14,011 nucleotides of DNA from CAZWUZ01 sp964637655 [NCBI: uncultured bacterium] (GCA_964637655.1 CAZWUZ010000069.1:1-14011), one strand, 5' to 3'. Shown: positions 6,076-12,169, counted from the first letter of the stretch. The notes: generated by a model from the letters alone, not told the origin. Translations and numbers: made by a program.

Positions 6076-6105
6076 TATGGGGAGCGACAAAAAGCCGCCG
6101 GCATA
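6076..6105 (+). CDS. Nine-residue ORF with SD ending in a terminator loop
   Basis: ATG 6076 has GAGGAG about 9 nt upstream and reads MGSDKKPPA before TAG at 6103-6105, in the loop of the terminator at 6093-6123. It repeats the arrangement seen at 5571. Translation would place a ribosome on the 5' arm of the hairpin and could hinder termination. Whether it is used is unknown. Confidence 0.2.
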
Positions 6106-6123
6106 GAACGGCCGGCGGCTTTT
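6093..6123 (+). terminator. Rho-independent terminator
   Basis: AGCCGCCGGC (6093-6102) and GCCGGCGGCT (6111-6120) form a perfect 10-bp stem with an 8-nt loop, followed by TTT; the stem can be lengthened by A-T pairs. It ends the transcript of the gene at 5663. Confidence 0.85.
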
Positions 6124-6176
6124 CTGGAACGCTGCCTGCGTATGGCGGGCAGGAACAACAGGGCGGGAGGCAGCCC

Positions 6177-6686
6177 ATGAGGTGCGATGAGAAGACGTCA
6201 ATGAGCGCACGGTGCAAGTCGGTGGCGAAGGAGAATACCCCGTCTGGTGTAACGGTGGTAGTCCATAATCCGCTGGAGTCCGTCGTGTGCTTTGACGAGA
6301 ACAAAATTGTCGTGCCGAAGCCCAAAACGAATGTGGCATTGTACATATATCTGTTTGCCTGTTATGCGTACAAATTCTGGGGGTCATTTGTCGGGAGGCC
6401 GCGGTACGATTTTAAGATGGCCGCGCACAGGTGGATATGCGTGGTTATGGCCGAAGCCGGCATCGAAGTGTCCCGGAAGAGCATCGAACATGCCAGACGG
6501 AAAGTCGGCTACCTGGTTAGACAAGCGCGGCAGCTGGGGCTGACTGTTGACCCGGCGACAGCATCGTTCGTACGGCGTCCATCCAATGCTCTTGCCAGAT
6601 GGTCGGCGCGACGGACGGAAATGTTTGCGCATTCCCGGAAGGTCAGTATTGGTGCGTCAACTTCCTACTATAACGCATGGACCTAG
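6177..6686 (+). CDS. Hypothetical basic protein
   Basis: A 169-aa protein that I do not recognise. The frame is open further upstream, but ATG 6177 is chosen because GGGAGG (6165-6170) lies 6 nt before it and the upstream part runs through the terminator at 6093. Residues 52-73 (NVALYIYLFACYAYKFWGSFVG) are strongly aromatic and hydrophobic and could be a membrane segment or a buried helix. From residue 80 the protein is helical and very basic (KSIEHARRKVGYLVRQARQLG, then RRPSNALARWSARR), consistent with nucleic-acid binding. The next gene starts 33 nt downstream. Confidence 0.6.
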   Translation: MRCDEKTSMSARCKSVAKENTPSGVTVVVHNPLESVVCFDENKIVVPKPKTNVALYIYLFACYAYKFWGSFVGRPRYDFKMAAHRWICVVMAEAGIEVSRKSIEHARRKVGYLVRQARQLGLTVDPATASFVRRPSNALARWSARRTEMFAHSRKVSIGASTSYYNAWT

Positions 6687-6718
6687 TCGTCGCGCGCAAG
6701 CGCAGAAAGGAGAAACGG

Positions 6719-6970
6719 GTGAATTTCTACAGCGTAAACGACTTAACGGTGGAAGCGGCGGACATGCGCGCCGCCGCGCGAATCGCCGCTGCCCGGATTG
6801 CCGCGGCAAAGTACGGCCAGGCGGGAGTGGTCAGCCGCGTGCATCCGCCGGTAGCAGACTGCAAGGACGGCAAGGCGACGTTCCACGCATTCGTCGGCCG
6901 TGCGGTGGACGGTGTGGCCGGCGTGACTATCGGCGAGGAGGTAGCCATCGATGTCTGCACCTGCCAGTAA
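6719..6970 (+). CDS. Small hypothetical protein, paralogue of the protein at 5663
   Basis: GTG 6719 is preferred over the upstream ATG 6677 because AAAGGAG lies 7 nt before it and the upstream start would overlap the previous gene. The 83-aa product carries an Ala-rich helix (DMRAAARIAAARIAAAKYG), then V-rich strands and DGK...H.FVGRAVDG..GVTIGEEVAIDV, which follows the same pattern as the protein encoded at 5663-6046. It ends in CTCQ. Function unknown; duplication within one element suggests a dosage or target-diversity role, which is inference. Confidence 0.55.
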   Translation: MNFYSVNDLTVEAADMRAAARIAAARIAAAKYGQAGVVSRVHPPVADCKDGKATFHAFVGRAVDGVAGVTIGEEVAIDVCTCQ

Positions 6971-7125
6971 CACCGGCCGGCACCACGCCATCCCGCCCGT
7001 CACGGCGAGATGCCGTCATGCACGACCGACGTGTTCACCGGCAGGTCAATCGGCCCGGCGGCCAGAAAAAGTATGGCCATAGCGCACGCTTTGTGCGGCA
7101 TATCAGTAGGGGGAGAGTGTAGACC

Positions 7126-7437
7126 ATGGTGACCGCCCCGTCACTGACCCCCGGCGCGCTGACCGGCGAGCCGAACTGCCTGGCGGTGCGCGGCGACCGG
7201 GCGGCGGACCATCCCGCGACTGGGGCGATTGCGGGCATGGCGGCCGTGCCGCGGGCGGGCGCTGACGGCGTGCGTGACACTGTGCCTGGTTCCTTGCCGG
7301 GCGTGGTGGGCGGGGATAATTGCACGGACAGCCATGCTGGGGGCGCGGGAGCGCGTGTGAGAAATTGTAATATCTTCTCGCTGGAGGGCAGGAAAAATAT
7401 TATTTCTGGTGGTATAATACAGGGGAGGCTGAAATGA
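7126..7437 (+). CDS. Doubtful low-complexity ORF
   Basis: A 103-aa frame from ATG 7126 with AGGGGGAG about 10 nt upstream. Its composition is Gly/Ala/Pro/Asp-rich with no recognisable motif, and it overlaps the start of the next gene by 4 nt (ATGA), a geometry expected for coupled genes. The last 20 codons lie in AT-rich DNA that also carries a possible promoter (extended -10 TGGTATAAT at 7410-7418). It is either a poorly conserved small gene or a chance frame in GC-rich leader DNA. Confidence 0.3.
   Translation: MVTAPSLTPGALTGEPNCLAVRGDRAADHPATGAIAGMAAVPRAGADGVRDTVPGSLPGVVGGDNCTDSHAGGAGARVRNCNIFSLEGRKNIISGGIIQGRLK
7410..7418 (+). promoter_or_regulatory. Possible extended -10 promoter just before the xis-like gene
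   Basis: TGG followed by TATAAT matches an extended -10. There is no convincing -35 box 17 nt upstream. The expected start (about 7425) falls within the SD of the gene at 7434, giving an almost leaderless transcript. It may give the xis-int pair expression of its own, or be a chance match in a short AT-rich patch. Confidence 0.3.
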
Positions 7438-7961
7438 AATCAGAAACACCGACGGGGACGAGTCCTCACGACGCGCCGTCGCGCATGACCATGGTCGGCA
7501 TAATCGACGGTGTGGGCGCGCGTGCGGCGACACCTGCTGATTGGCCGCGCTCATCGATGATTTGGCCGACTGGCAGGGAAGAGGCGAGGCCTGCGGCACA
7601 GGCTACACCCGCGCCTCCCATGCCCGCTGAGGGAGTGCTCTACACTTTGGCCGAGGCATGTGAACGCCACAGGGTCTCTTACTCCACAGTTACTCAGGCA
7701 ATGATAGCGGATAAACGGCTTTATAGTTACGGGGTGCAGGTCGGAGCCGGCACTGAGCGCCGGACACGGCTTTACACCGATGCGGATTTCATTGCCATGT
7801 TGCGGGCTCGGCAGACGTTAAGGGTGCATAAGCCGCGGAAAATTAGCGGCGCGCGCGTTCGCAAAGATGTGCCGTTGAGTCTCGTGAGCATGGGGGAGAA
7901 CGATGACTGCGCGTACTGCGGCTTCATTGATTGTCCTTCCTTCGCGCTGGCGGGCTGCTGA
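7434..7961 (+). CDS. HTH protein next to the integrase; excisionase or DNA-binding regulator candidate
   Basis: A 175-aa protein with an ideal SD (AGGGGAGG at 7421-7428). Residues 1-66 are Pro/Ala-rich and probably disordered. Residues 69-125 (LYTLAEACERHRVSYSTVTQAMIADKRLYSYG...RLYTDADFIAMLRAR) have the winged-HTH pattern of MerR/excisionase-like domains: a helix-turn-helix, a variable wing, and an 'LYTDADF' strand-helix. The last 17 residues hold four Cys (C159, C162, C167, C175), a possible zinc site, within the stretch that overlaps the integrase gene in another frame. The 59-nt overlap implies tight coupling of the two genes, as for xis-int pairs. The excisionase role is inferred from fold and position. 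Confidence 0.6.
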   Translation: MKSETPTGTSPHDAPSRMTMVGIIDGVGARAATPADWPRSSMIWPTGREEARPAAQATPAPPMPAEGVLYTLAEACERHRVSYSTVTQAMIADKRLYSYGVQVGAGTERRTRLYTDADFIAMLRARQTLRVHKPRKISGARVRKDVPLSLVSMGENDDCAYCGFIDCPSFALAGC

Positions 7962-9381
7962 TGCTCAGGCACTGGCATCTCGGGTTGACTCGATACTGGC
8001 AACTGTTCCCGCAGCGTTGTTGGCCAAGGCGCGCGAATCGCTCGTTAAACATTTGTGCGGTGAGAACCTGCCTGAACATGTGCGCTTCCAAAGTGGTCGA
8101 TATCGCTGGCGCGCCGAGGTCGTTGGCATGGATGGAAGGCGTCAGCGCGTCAATCGGGTGTTGGGTAGGGATTGGGATGGTGCCACTCAGGAACAATATC
8201 GTCATTATGAGGCGATACTCGCGACGGCGAAGCGAACAGGCGACTACCGCCCACTGTTTGCGGCGCTAGAATCGCGCAAGCAAGCGGAGCAGGAGGAAAA
8301 CGTTGCCCGCGAGAATGAGCGGCGTCATGCAGCGACGCTGTCGGAACTGTGGGCTGCTGTGGGCTATAAGTTCAAAACACGTGGTGGTGCATCCTATGAG
8401 ACCGTCCCGACGATATGGGGTGGCCTGACCGTTGGCGAACTGGCACCGCAAGCTATTGACGACGGTATCCGCAAAATGGAAACGGGAGATTTTACGCGAC
8501 CCGTTCGCGGCGGAGCAGTGCGTAAGGCCTTGCCGCTTTCACTGAGCACGATATTTAGGTATTTGGGTGCATTCCGCAGGGCGTTGGCTGTATTGCGTCA
8601 TGCCGACCCGAACATTCCTGACATATTCGCGCAGCGTGCGGCACAGTTGCCCCCCGGTAAGACAATCATCGACCTTATCTATCCCGACCGTGCGGATGCC
8701 ACTACCATTACGCAGCGTCGCAAGCCGTCCGTCTATTTGGACTGGGAAAACGAACGTTTGCCGTTCATCGCGCGTGTGTTGTCTTCAGGGTTGCCCTACG
8801 CCGATGACCTTGCGGCGCTGCTGCTGACGATATCGCTGACTGCTGCCCGCCCTGGTTCTCTGGCAAGACTAACTTGGGAAGCGACGCCGGGAGGCAATTA
8901 CATACAGGGAAATACGATTGTTTTGTACCAGACAAAGGTCACGCGACGTCGGCGGTCGGCAGCAGCGGAAGTGTTCGAAGTGAACGGACAATTGCGAAAG
9001 ATATTAGCCGCACAGTACAAGCGCACGGGCGGTAAAGGATGTGTTTTCCCGGAGCTGCCTGCCAATGCCAGCGACGCTATTGACCGGCTTGCTGACCGTT
9101 GGGGTCTGACCAGATTGCGGGCGTACTTGTTCAAGCATTCAGCGCTGACCGACCTGGCACTTGTCACTGGAGGCACTCCGGCTCAGCTGGCCGCTGAGGT
9201 ACACATACAGGCGCAGACGCTCGATAAGCATTATGTGCTTGCGCGAGGGGTCACAGCAAGGCATTTTCGCCCGGGCAAACCCGGTGACACGATATTGTCG
9301 CGGCTGTGGTATAGCGGACTGGCGATTGATTCCGCACGCGGCATCATCAGGGTGTCGGCCGAAATCGGCGGAATCAAGTGA
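7903..9381 (+). CDS. int: Tyrosine recombinase (integrase) of the element
   Basis: A 492-aa site-specific recombinase; the ATG at 7903 has GGGGGAG at 7891-7897. The C-terminal catalytic domain shows box I Arg316 (TAARPGSLARLTW), a beta-hairpin Lys345 (YQTKVTRR), box II 'AYLFKHSALTDLALVTGG' with K411-H412, His434 (EVHIQAQTLDKHY) and the nucleophile Tyr444. In the usual HxLRH box II the first His and the Arg are Tyr408 and Lys411 here, a variant found in some integrase subfamilies. Residues 60-110 (RYRWRAEVVGMDGRR...) look like an arm-binding, AP2-like domain, and 145-245 is the core-binding SAM-like domain. It integrates and, with an excisionase, excises the element at the tRNA-Arg site about 100 nt downstream. 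Its length is on the long side for this family. Confidence 0.92.
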   Translation: MTARTAASLIVLPSRWRAADAQALASRVDSILATVPAALLAKARESLVKHLCGENLPEHVRFQSGRYRWRAEVVGMDGRRQRVNRVLGRDWDGATQEQYRHYEAILATAKRTGDYRPLFAALESRKQAEQEENVARENERRHAATLSELWAAVGYKFKTRGGASYETVPTIWGGLTVGELAPQAIDDGIRKMETGDFTRPVRGGAVRKALPLSLSTIFRYLGAFRRALAVLRHADPNIPDIFAQRAAQLPPGKTIIDLIYPDRADATTITQRRKPSVYLDWENERLPFIARVLSSGLPYADDLAALLLTISLTAARPGSLARLTWEATPGGNYIQGNTIVLYQTKVTRRRRSAAAEVFEVNGQLRKILAAQYKRTGGKGCVFPELPANASDAIDRLADRWGLTRLRAYLFKHSALTDLALVTGGTPAQLAAEVHIQAQTLDKHYVLARGVTARHFRPGKPGDTILSRLWYSGLAIDSARGIIRVSAEIGGIK

Positions 9382-9484
9382 TAAAAACAGAGGGGACCAA
9401 AAAAGGACCAATCGTCCGAGCACAAAACCATGATTCGCTGCAACAGCGACGAGAAACAATACGTGTTGTGCGCGAAAAGATACC

Positions 9485-9529
9485 CTCCGGAGCAAGAGGT
9501 CGTGGGTTCGAATCCCGCCGGGCGTACCA
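9485..9529 (+). other. attR: Attachment site: 3' half of a tRNA-Arg(CCG) gene
   Basis: From the anticodon loop CTCCGGA (9485-9491, anticodon CCG) the sequence reads as a proper tRNA 3' half: GCAAG anticodon arm, 5-nt variable loop, T-arm GTGGG-TTCGAAT-CCCGC (9502-9518), acceptor strand CGGGCGT, discriminator A and encoded CCA (9527-9529). The 5' neighbour ATACC does not pair with GCAAG, so the 5' half is missing and the fragment is not a working gene. It is the duplicate left by integration. The crossover core should lie in the anticodon region, near 9483-9496. Confidence 0.85.
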
Positions 9530-9542
9530 CTTATCATAACGA

Positions 9543-9570
9543 CCCGCCAGAAAATCTATGGCGGGTTTTT
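9543..9570 (+). terminator. Rho-independent terminator of the target tRNA gene
   Basis: CCCGCC (9543-9548) and GGCGGG (9560-9565) form a 6-bp stem with an 11-nt loop, followed by TTTTT. It lies 13 nt after the CCA end of the tRNA-Arg fragment and originally ended the tRNA transcript. Confidence 0.85.
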
Positions 9571-9622
9571 CTTTATCCCTTGAAATCGTAGCGGATTGCG
9601 CGCCCTCCAGTTGAACTGCGGG

Positions 9623-9658
9623 CACCTCACGTACTCATTGAGACAATAACCTGAGGTG
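9623..9658. repeat. Inverted repeat in the flank of the attachment site
   Basis: CACCTCA (9623-9629) and TGAGGTG (9652-9658) are perfect 7-bp arms with a 22-nt loop. There is no T-run. Its role is unknown. Confidence 0.3.
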
Positions 9659-9704
9659 ACTGTACCATCCCCTCCTGAGGGTAAATTTGGTTGCAAAAGG
9701 CCCC

Positions 9705-10045
9705 CTAACTGGCCCCTGAAATAGTCACATTTTTTCCGAGCAGTGGTACATACTTATCTTGTGCGTGACCGGACGATCTTACGGGATAGTAGCCGATTCC
9801 CTGCTGAACAGGCAAGGTTTGCAGTGCATATTTAGAATCGTCAACTCCAAAATGGGGCGCAATATGGAATTGATTGGCCGGTAGTATACTACTGGCGAAG
9901 GAAGGTATTGTCCTGATCGCGGGAAAGACCGCCTGCTGCGTGATGGTCTCCTGTGCCTGACGGTGGGAGTGATTTCCTTGCCGGATTGCAACCATCACGA
10001 CTACCGGCTTGAGTTCAGAATTGGCGATATCAGCGTCATTTCCCC
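9705..10045 (-). pseudogene. Possible 5'-truncated gene remnant
   Basis: On the minus strand one frame stays open from about 10045 to a TAG at 9705-9707. It gives ordinary, non-repetitive protein-like sequence (for example IAPHFGVDDSKYALQTLPVQQ), unlike the shadow frames nearby. Upstream the frame continues only into a duplicated fragment of another locus (10049-10133), so no natural start with an SD is visible. I read it as the 3' part of a gene whose 5' end was lost by rearrangement. I recognise no family, and it may be a chance frame. Confidence 0.25.
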
Positions 10046-10048
10046 GTG

Positions 10049-10133
10049 CTACAACACGCCGCCGCCCATGATGAGGTGGAGGAGGCCGAGCATGATGGCG
10101 CGGCCGCGGCGTCGACCGTGGGCGATGATGCAA
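10049..10133 (-). pseudogene. Internally deleted duplicate of the 11252-11560 locus
   Basis: Bases 10049-10090 match the 3' end of the small membrane-protein gene at 11252 (codons for MGGGVL and stop, with TAG in place of TAA). At a shared GATGGCG the match jumps to the sequence at 11519-11557, in the end of the DUF2752-like gene. The copy therefore lost about 220 nt by deletion between short repeats. It is a non-coding relic. Confidence 0.6.
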
Positions 10134-10266
10134 GTCTTTGGCAGACCATACGTATATCTTCTTGTATGAAAACATGATGCATAGTTGATAGAGGTCTCTT
10201 TGCCAATAAGTTGTCAATGTGAAAATTGCGTGCCCCTTATTTTAGAAAAGTAATACCAACAAAATA

Positions 10267-10295
10267 TTGACATACTTATATTCTTGTGGTATGAT
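10267..10295 (+). promoter_or_regulatory. Sigma70 promoter of the toxin-antitoxin operon
   Basis: TTGACA (10267-10272), a 17-nt spacer and TATGAT (10290-10295) with an extended TGG in front. The start point should be near 10302, just upstream of the antitoxin SD. Such operons are normally repressed by the antitoxin-toxin complex at this site. Confidence 0.8.
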
Positions 10296-10317
10296 ATTGT
10301 CGGATTGGGAGAATGTC

Positions 10318-10548
10318 ATGGAAAAAGCAGTGGTCACTACGAAGGGACAGATTGTAGTTCCCGTGAAGCTGCGCCGGAGGTTTGGCATCAAACAGGGCAC
10401 GGTGGTTGGTTTCATAGAACAAGGCAACGCGCTAATGATCAAGCCGCTGGATAGGGACTATTTCACGCAAATGTCCGGCATCGCGGAAACCAAGGGGAAA
10501 ATGCTGCGGTCGCTGCTCGAAGACAAAAAAACGGAGCGCAAACGGTGA
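10318..10548 (+). CDS. AbrB/SpoVT-type antitoxin (VapB-like)
   Basis: A 76-aa protein with a swapped-hairpin AbrB domain at the N-terminus: 'AVVTTKGQIVVPVKLRRRFGIKQGTVVGF' is the standard TxKGQxxxPxxxRxxxGIxxG signature, which binds DNA. The C-terminal part (about residues 45-76) is charged and should wrap the toxin and block its active site. The start ATG 10318 has GGGAG 6 nt upstream; an earlier in-frame TTG lies inside the promoter and is rejected. The stop overlaps the GTG of the toxin gene (GTGA), so antitoxin and toxin are translationally coupled. It is expected to autoregulate the promoter at 10267. Confidence 0.88.
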   Translation: MEKAVVTTKGQIVVPVKLRRRFGIKQGTVVGFIEQGNALMIKPLDRDYFTQMSGIAETKGKMLRSLLEDKKTERKR

Positions 10549-10961
10549 AACCGGTCGTGCTTGATAGTTACGCGGTCATATGCTACCTGGAGCAGGAAGA
10601 AGGGGCAGCGGAGATAGCCGAATTATTTTCACAATGCGTAGCGCATAACCAACCGGCATTTTTCTGTGTGGTGAACTGGGGCGAAGTTCTGTATCACGCG
10701 CATCGGGTTGGTGGCGAAGTGACCGCGCAGCGCATCGAAAACGCGATGCGCTCGCTGCCGCTTGAACCGGTCGATGTCGACCAGGAACTTACCCGCATAG
10801 CGGCCAGAATGAAGGCGCACAATAAAATGTCGTATGCTGATTGTTTTGCCGCTGCGCTGGCGATCAAAAAGCGCGCGGGATTGTACACCGGTGACCCGGA
10901 ATTCGTGCAAGTTGAAAAAGAAGTGCACCTCAAATGGATCGGCAAGAAACATGGTAAATAA
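10545..10961 (+). CDS. PIN-domain toxin ribonuclease (VapC-like)
   Basis: A 138-aa PIN-domain protein with the four acidic residues of the metal-binding active site: D7 (VVLDSYAV), E47 (NWGEVLYH), D99 (SYADCFAAALA) and D117 (YTGDPEF). VapC toxins cleave tRNA or rRNA and stop translation when free of antitoxin; the RNA target cannot be read from sequence. It starts with GTG inside the antitoxin stop codon and its length is usual for the family. The pair may stabilise this chromosomal region or act in stress or phage response. It lies outside the tRNA-bounded element. Confidence 0.9.
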   Translation: MKPVVLDSYAVICYLEQEEGAAEIAELFSQCVAHNQPAFFCVVNWGEVLYHAHRVGGEVTAQRIENAMRSLPLEPVDVDQELTRIAARMKAHNKMSYADCFAAALAIKKRAGLYTGDPEFVQVEKEVHLKWIGKKHGK

Positions 10962-10987
10962 CGTGAGCATCACACGATGGTGAAAAT

Positions 10988-11028
10988 GACAGCGCATGAT
11001 GGTGCGGACCGCGGGCGATGATGCATAA
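10988..11028. repeat. Second relic of the 11519-11557 sequence
   Basis: GCATGATGGTGCGG followed by ACCGCGGGCGATGATGCAT matches the relic at about 10091-10133 and, more distantly, 11519-11557. Together with the first relic it flanks the toxin-antitoxin operon in direct orientation. Confidence 0.5.
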
Positions 11029-11090
11029 CCAGCCCGCATGTTCTGTGGCGTGGTGGTGCCCCGGTACTTAGCGTGCACAGTATACTCGGA

Positions 11091-11106
11091 AAAAGTCATG
11101 ACTTTT
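11091..11106. repeat. Perfect 16-bp palindrome
   Basis: AAAAGTCATGACTTTT is fully symmetric and lies in a gene-poor stretch. It has the look of a dimeric regulator's binding site, but no promoter is evident next to it. Confidence 0.35.
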
Positions 11107-11196
11107 CCCGGTATAGGCGTCAGCAAGATTTACCAGAACGGTGCTGAAAACATCCTAACGGTTACCGCGCGTCGCTGGCTTGCTTCCCTGCCTTAG
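11098..11196 (+). pseudogene. 32-codon ORF resembling the N-terminus of an ABC-transporter ATPase
   Basis: ATG 11098 reads MTFPGIGVSKIYQNGAENIL... before TAG at 11194. 'GVSKIYQNGAENI' resembles the first strand and A-loop Tyr region of LolD/MacB-type ATPases (xxVSKxYxxGAxxV). The frame ends before a Walker A motif, so if it is related it is a short remnant. The SD is weak. The resemblance rests on about 13 residues and may be chance. Confidence 0.2.
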
Positions 11197-11251
11197 CCGG
11201 GGTGCTCACAAAGCGCTCGATGAACTGGCCAGCGTGTCGCCCGGGCCAATA

Positions 11252-11500
11252 TTACAGCACGCCGCCGCCCATGATGAGGCGGAGAAGGCCGAGCATGATG
11301 GCGACACCGCAGGCAATCAGGCCGATGATGGAGCCGGTCTTGCTCCCTTCCTTCGTCGTGGCGAGGGCGACGCCGCTGACGATGATGCCGACGGCGGCAA
11401 ACGGGATGTTGAGCCAGTTGTAGGCGCCCAGGCAAGGGATGAAGCCGACGAACATCCCGATCATGGCGAGAATCCCGAACACTAAACTGAAGATCTGCAT
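11252..11500 (-). CDS. Small DUF4190-like membrane protein
   Basis: An 82-aa protein starting MQIFSLVFGILAMIG, with GGAGG 6 nt before the ATG (11498-11500 on the minus strand), which fixes the start. It has three hydrophobic segments: about residues 3-20, 28-47 and 57-77, the last two separated by the polar stretch ATTKEGSKTGS. Gly-rich helices with a short 'G.....KTGSIIGLI' turn are typical of DUF4190-type proteins of the inner membrane, whose function is not established. Its start overlaps the end of the DUF2752-like gene by 19 nt, so the two form an operon. Confidence 0.7.
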   Translation of the reverse strand: MQIFSLVFGILAMIGMFVGFIPCLGAYNWLNIPFAAVGIIVSGVALATTKEGSKTGSIIGLIACGVAIMLGLLRLIMGGGVL

Positions 11501-11835
11501 GGTGTCCCTCCGGGGAGCGTGATGGCGCGGACGCGGCGCCGGCCGCGGGCGATGATGAGCAGCCAGCCGGCCGCAACGAGCGGCAGGGCGGCAGGATGGG
11601 CGGCCTGCGCGGCAGCGAGGTCGCCGCGGGCCAGCGCACAGACAGCGGTGGTCATGCCGCAGAGGATGCAGGAACCGCCGGCACGTTGCGCGGGGCACGG
11701 AGCGACGGCGGTAAGCAGCAATTCCGGCCCGGCAAGGCGCGCGGCAAGCGGCAGGCCGGCCGCCATGCCGGCGAGGATACCGGCAACGACGAGCAGGGCG
11801 GCGCGCAGGTCGCGGTGGAAACCGTTCGCTTCCAT
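11482..11835 (-). CDS. DUF2752-like membrane protein
   Basis: A 117-aa protein from ATG 11835; the frame is open further upstream only through a TTG. Two or three hydrophobic segments flank the family signature: 'CPAQRAGGSCILCGMTTAVCALARGDLAAAQAAHPAALPL', which matches DUF2752 (CPxxxxTGxxCPxCGxTRAxxALxxGxxxxAxxxNPxA) with Ile for Pro and Met for Leu/Thr in places. The conserved Cys residues may bind a metal or form a disulfide. No strong SD is seen, so the start is less certain. The C-terminus is Arg-rich. It overlaps the DUF4190-like gene downstream, and the two kinds of gene are often neighbours. Confidence 0.7.
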   Translation of the reverse strand: MEANGFHRDLRAALLVVAGILAGMAAGLPLAARLAGPELLLTAVAPCPAQRAGGSCILCGMTTAVCALARGDLAAAQAAHPAALPLVAAGWLLIIARGRRRVRAITLPGGTPCRSSV

Positions 11836-11882
11836 GAGACGAGCATAGCAGCATGGCCCCGACGCGTCAATGCGCAACCCTG

Positions 11883-11998
11883 ACCCTCACCCGGCGCTGC
11901 GCGCCGCCCTCTCCCAGAGGGCGAGGGGAAAGACGGGCAGAAACAGCAGAACCCTCACCCGGCGCTGCGCGCCGCCCTCTCCCCGAGGGCGAGGGGAA
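11883..11998. repeat. Two direct copies of a 48-bp GC-rich intergenic repeat
   Basis: Copies at 11883-11930 and 11951-11998 are nearly identical, with a period of 68 nt. Each starts ACCCTCACCCGG and ends GAGGGCGAGGGGAA, so CCCTC pairs with GAGGG around a GGCGCTGCGCGCC core that also folds. It has the look of a dispersed intergenic repeat of high-GC Gram-negative genomes. It lies upstream of the divergent DUF2752 and arsR genes. Confidence 0.75.
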
Positions 11999-12050
11999 CA
12001 GGCATGTCGTCACCCTGGGCATGAAGCAGCAGCACACGGATGACGGCTGG

Positions 12051-12075
12051 ATTCCCGATAGCACACCTCGGGAAT
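12051..12075. repeat. ATTCCCGA hairpin repeat, copy 1
   Basis: ATTCCCGA (12051-12058) and TCGGGAAT (12068-12075) form a perfect 8-bp stem with a 9-nt loop. A second copy with a similar loop lies at 12554-12578; both are preceded by TGG. Confidence 0.65.
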
Positions 12076-12140
12076 AACCAATATTATCCGGAGCACAATT
12101 TGGAAATGACGGGCAGGAGCAACCACGCGGGCGATAGACC

Positions 12141-12169
12141 TTGACAGAACGTTTGTCAATTGGTAAAAT
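12141..12169 (+). promoter_or_regulatory. Promoter and ArsR operator of the metal-resistance operon
   Basis: TTGACA (12141-12146), 17-nt spacer, TAAAAT (12164-12169) with an extended TGG. An inverted repeat TTGACA-N7-TGTCAA (12141-12159) covers the -35 box and spacer, the right place for an ArsR dimer to block RNA polymerase. Repression relieved by metal or metalloid is the known mode for this family. Confidence 0.75.

Larger units (their letters stand above)
1..9529. mobile_element. Right part of an integrative element (prophage, satellite or genomic island) inserted at a tRNA-Arg(CCG) gene
   Basis: The right boundary is seen directly: a tyrosine recombinase gene ends at 9381 and about 100 nt later comes the 3' half of a tRNA-Arg gene, with no 5' half in front of it. 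Integrases of this family commonly recombine in tRNA 3' ends and leave such a duplicate. As the fragment lies on the + strand with its 3' end facing right, the rebuilt complete tRNA should lie left of the window. The content fits: excisionase-like HTH next to the integrase, a divergent repressor and early promoter, many small genes of unknown family, and a cargo cassette at the left. No structural phage genes are visible, so prophage, phage satellite and integrative island cannot be told apart. Confidence 0.65.

Noticed and set aside
5681-6387. Minus-strand ORFs of 221 and 200 aa opposite the gene at 5663
   Set aside because: They read through the perfect terminator at 6093-6123 in antisense, lack SDs and have the composition of shadow frames.
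9397-9412. GGACCAAAAAAGGACC-like tract after the integrase as a possible integrase arm site
   Set aside because: Two short GGACCAA-like words do not suffice for an arm-site call, and no further copies are evident nearby.
9139-9625. Minus-strand ORFs with 'PAGFEPTTSC', 'GTPGGIRTHD' and 'RRDSNPRPLAPEG'
   Set aside because: These are the well-known false translations of the antisense of a tRNA 3' half; the DNA is the tRNA-Arg attachment site and the integrase 3' end.
11180-11485. 101-aa plus-strand ORF rich in Asp, Ala and Gly
   Set aside because: It is the antisense of the small membrane protein at 11252-11500; Asp/Ala-rich low complexity is the mirror of hydrophobic codons.
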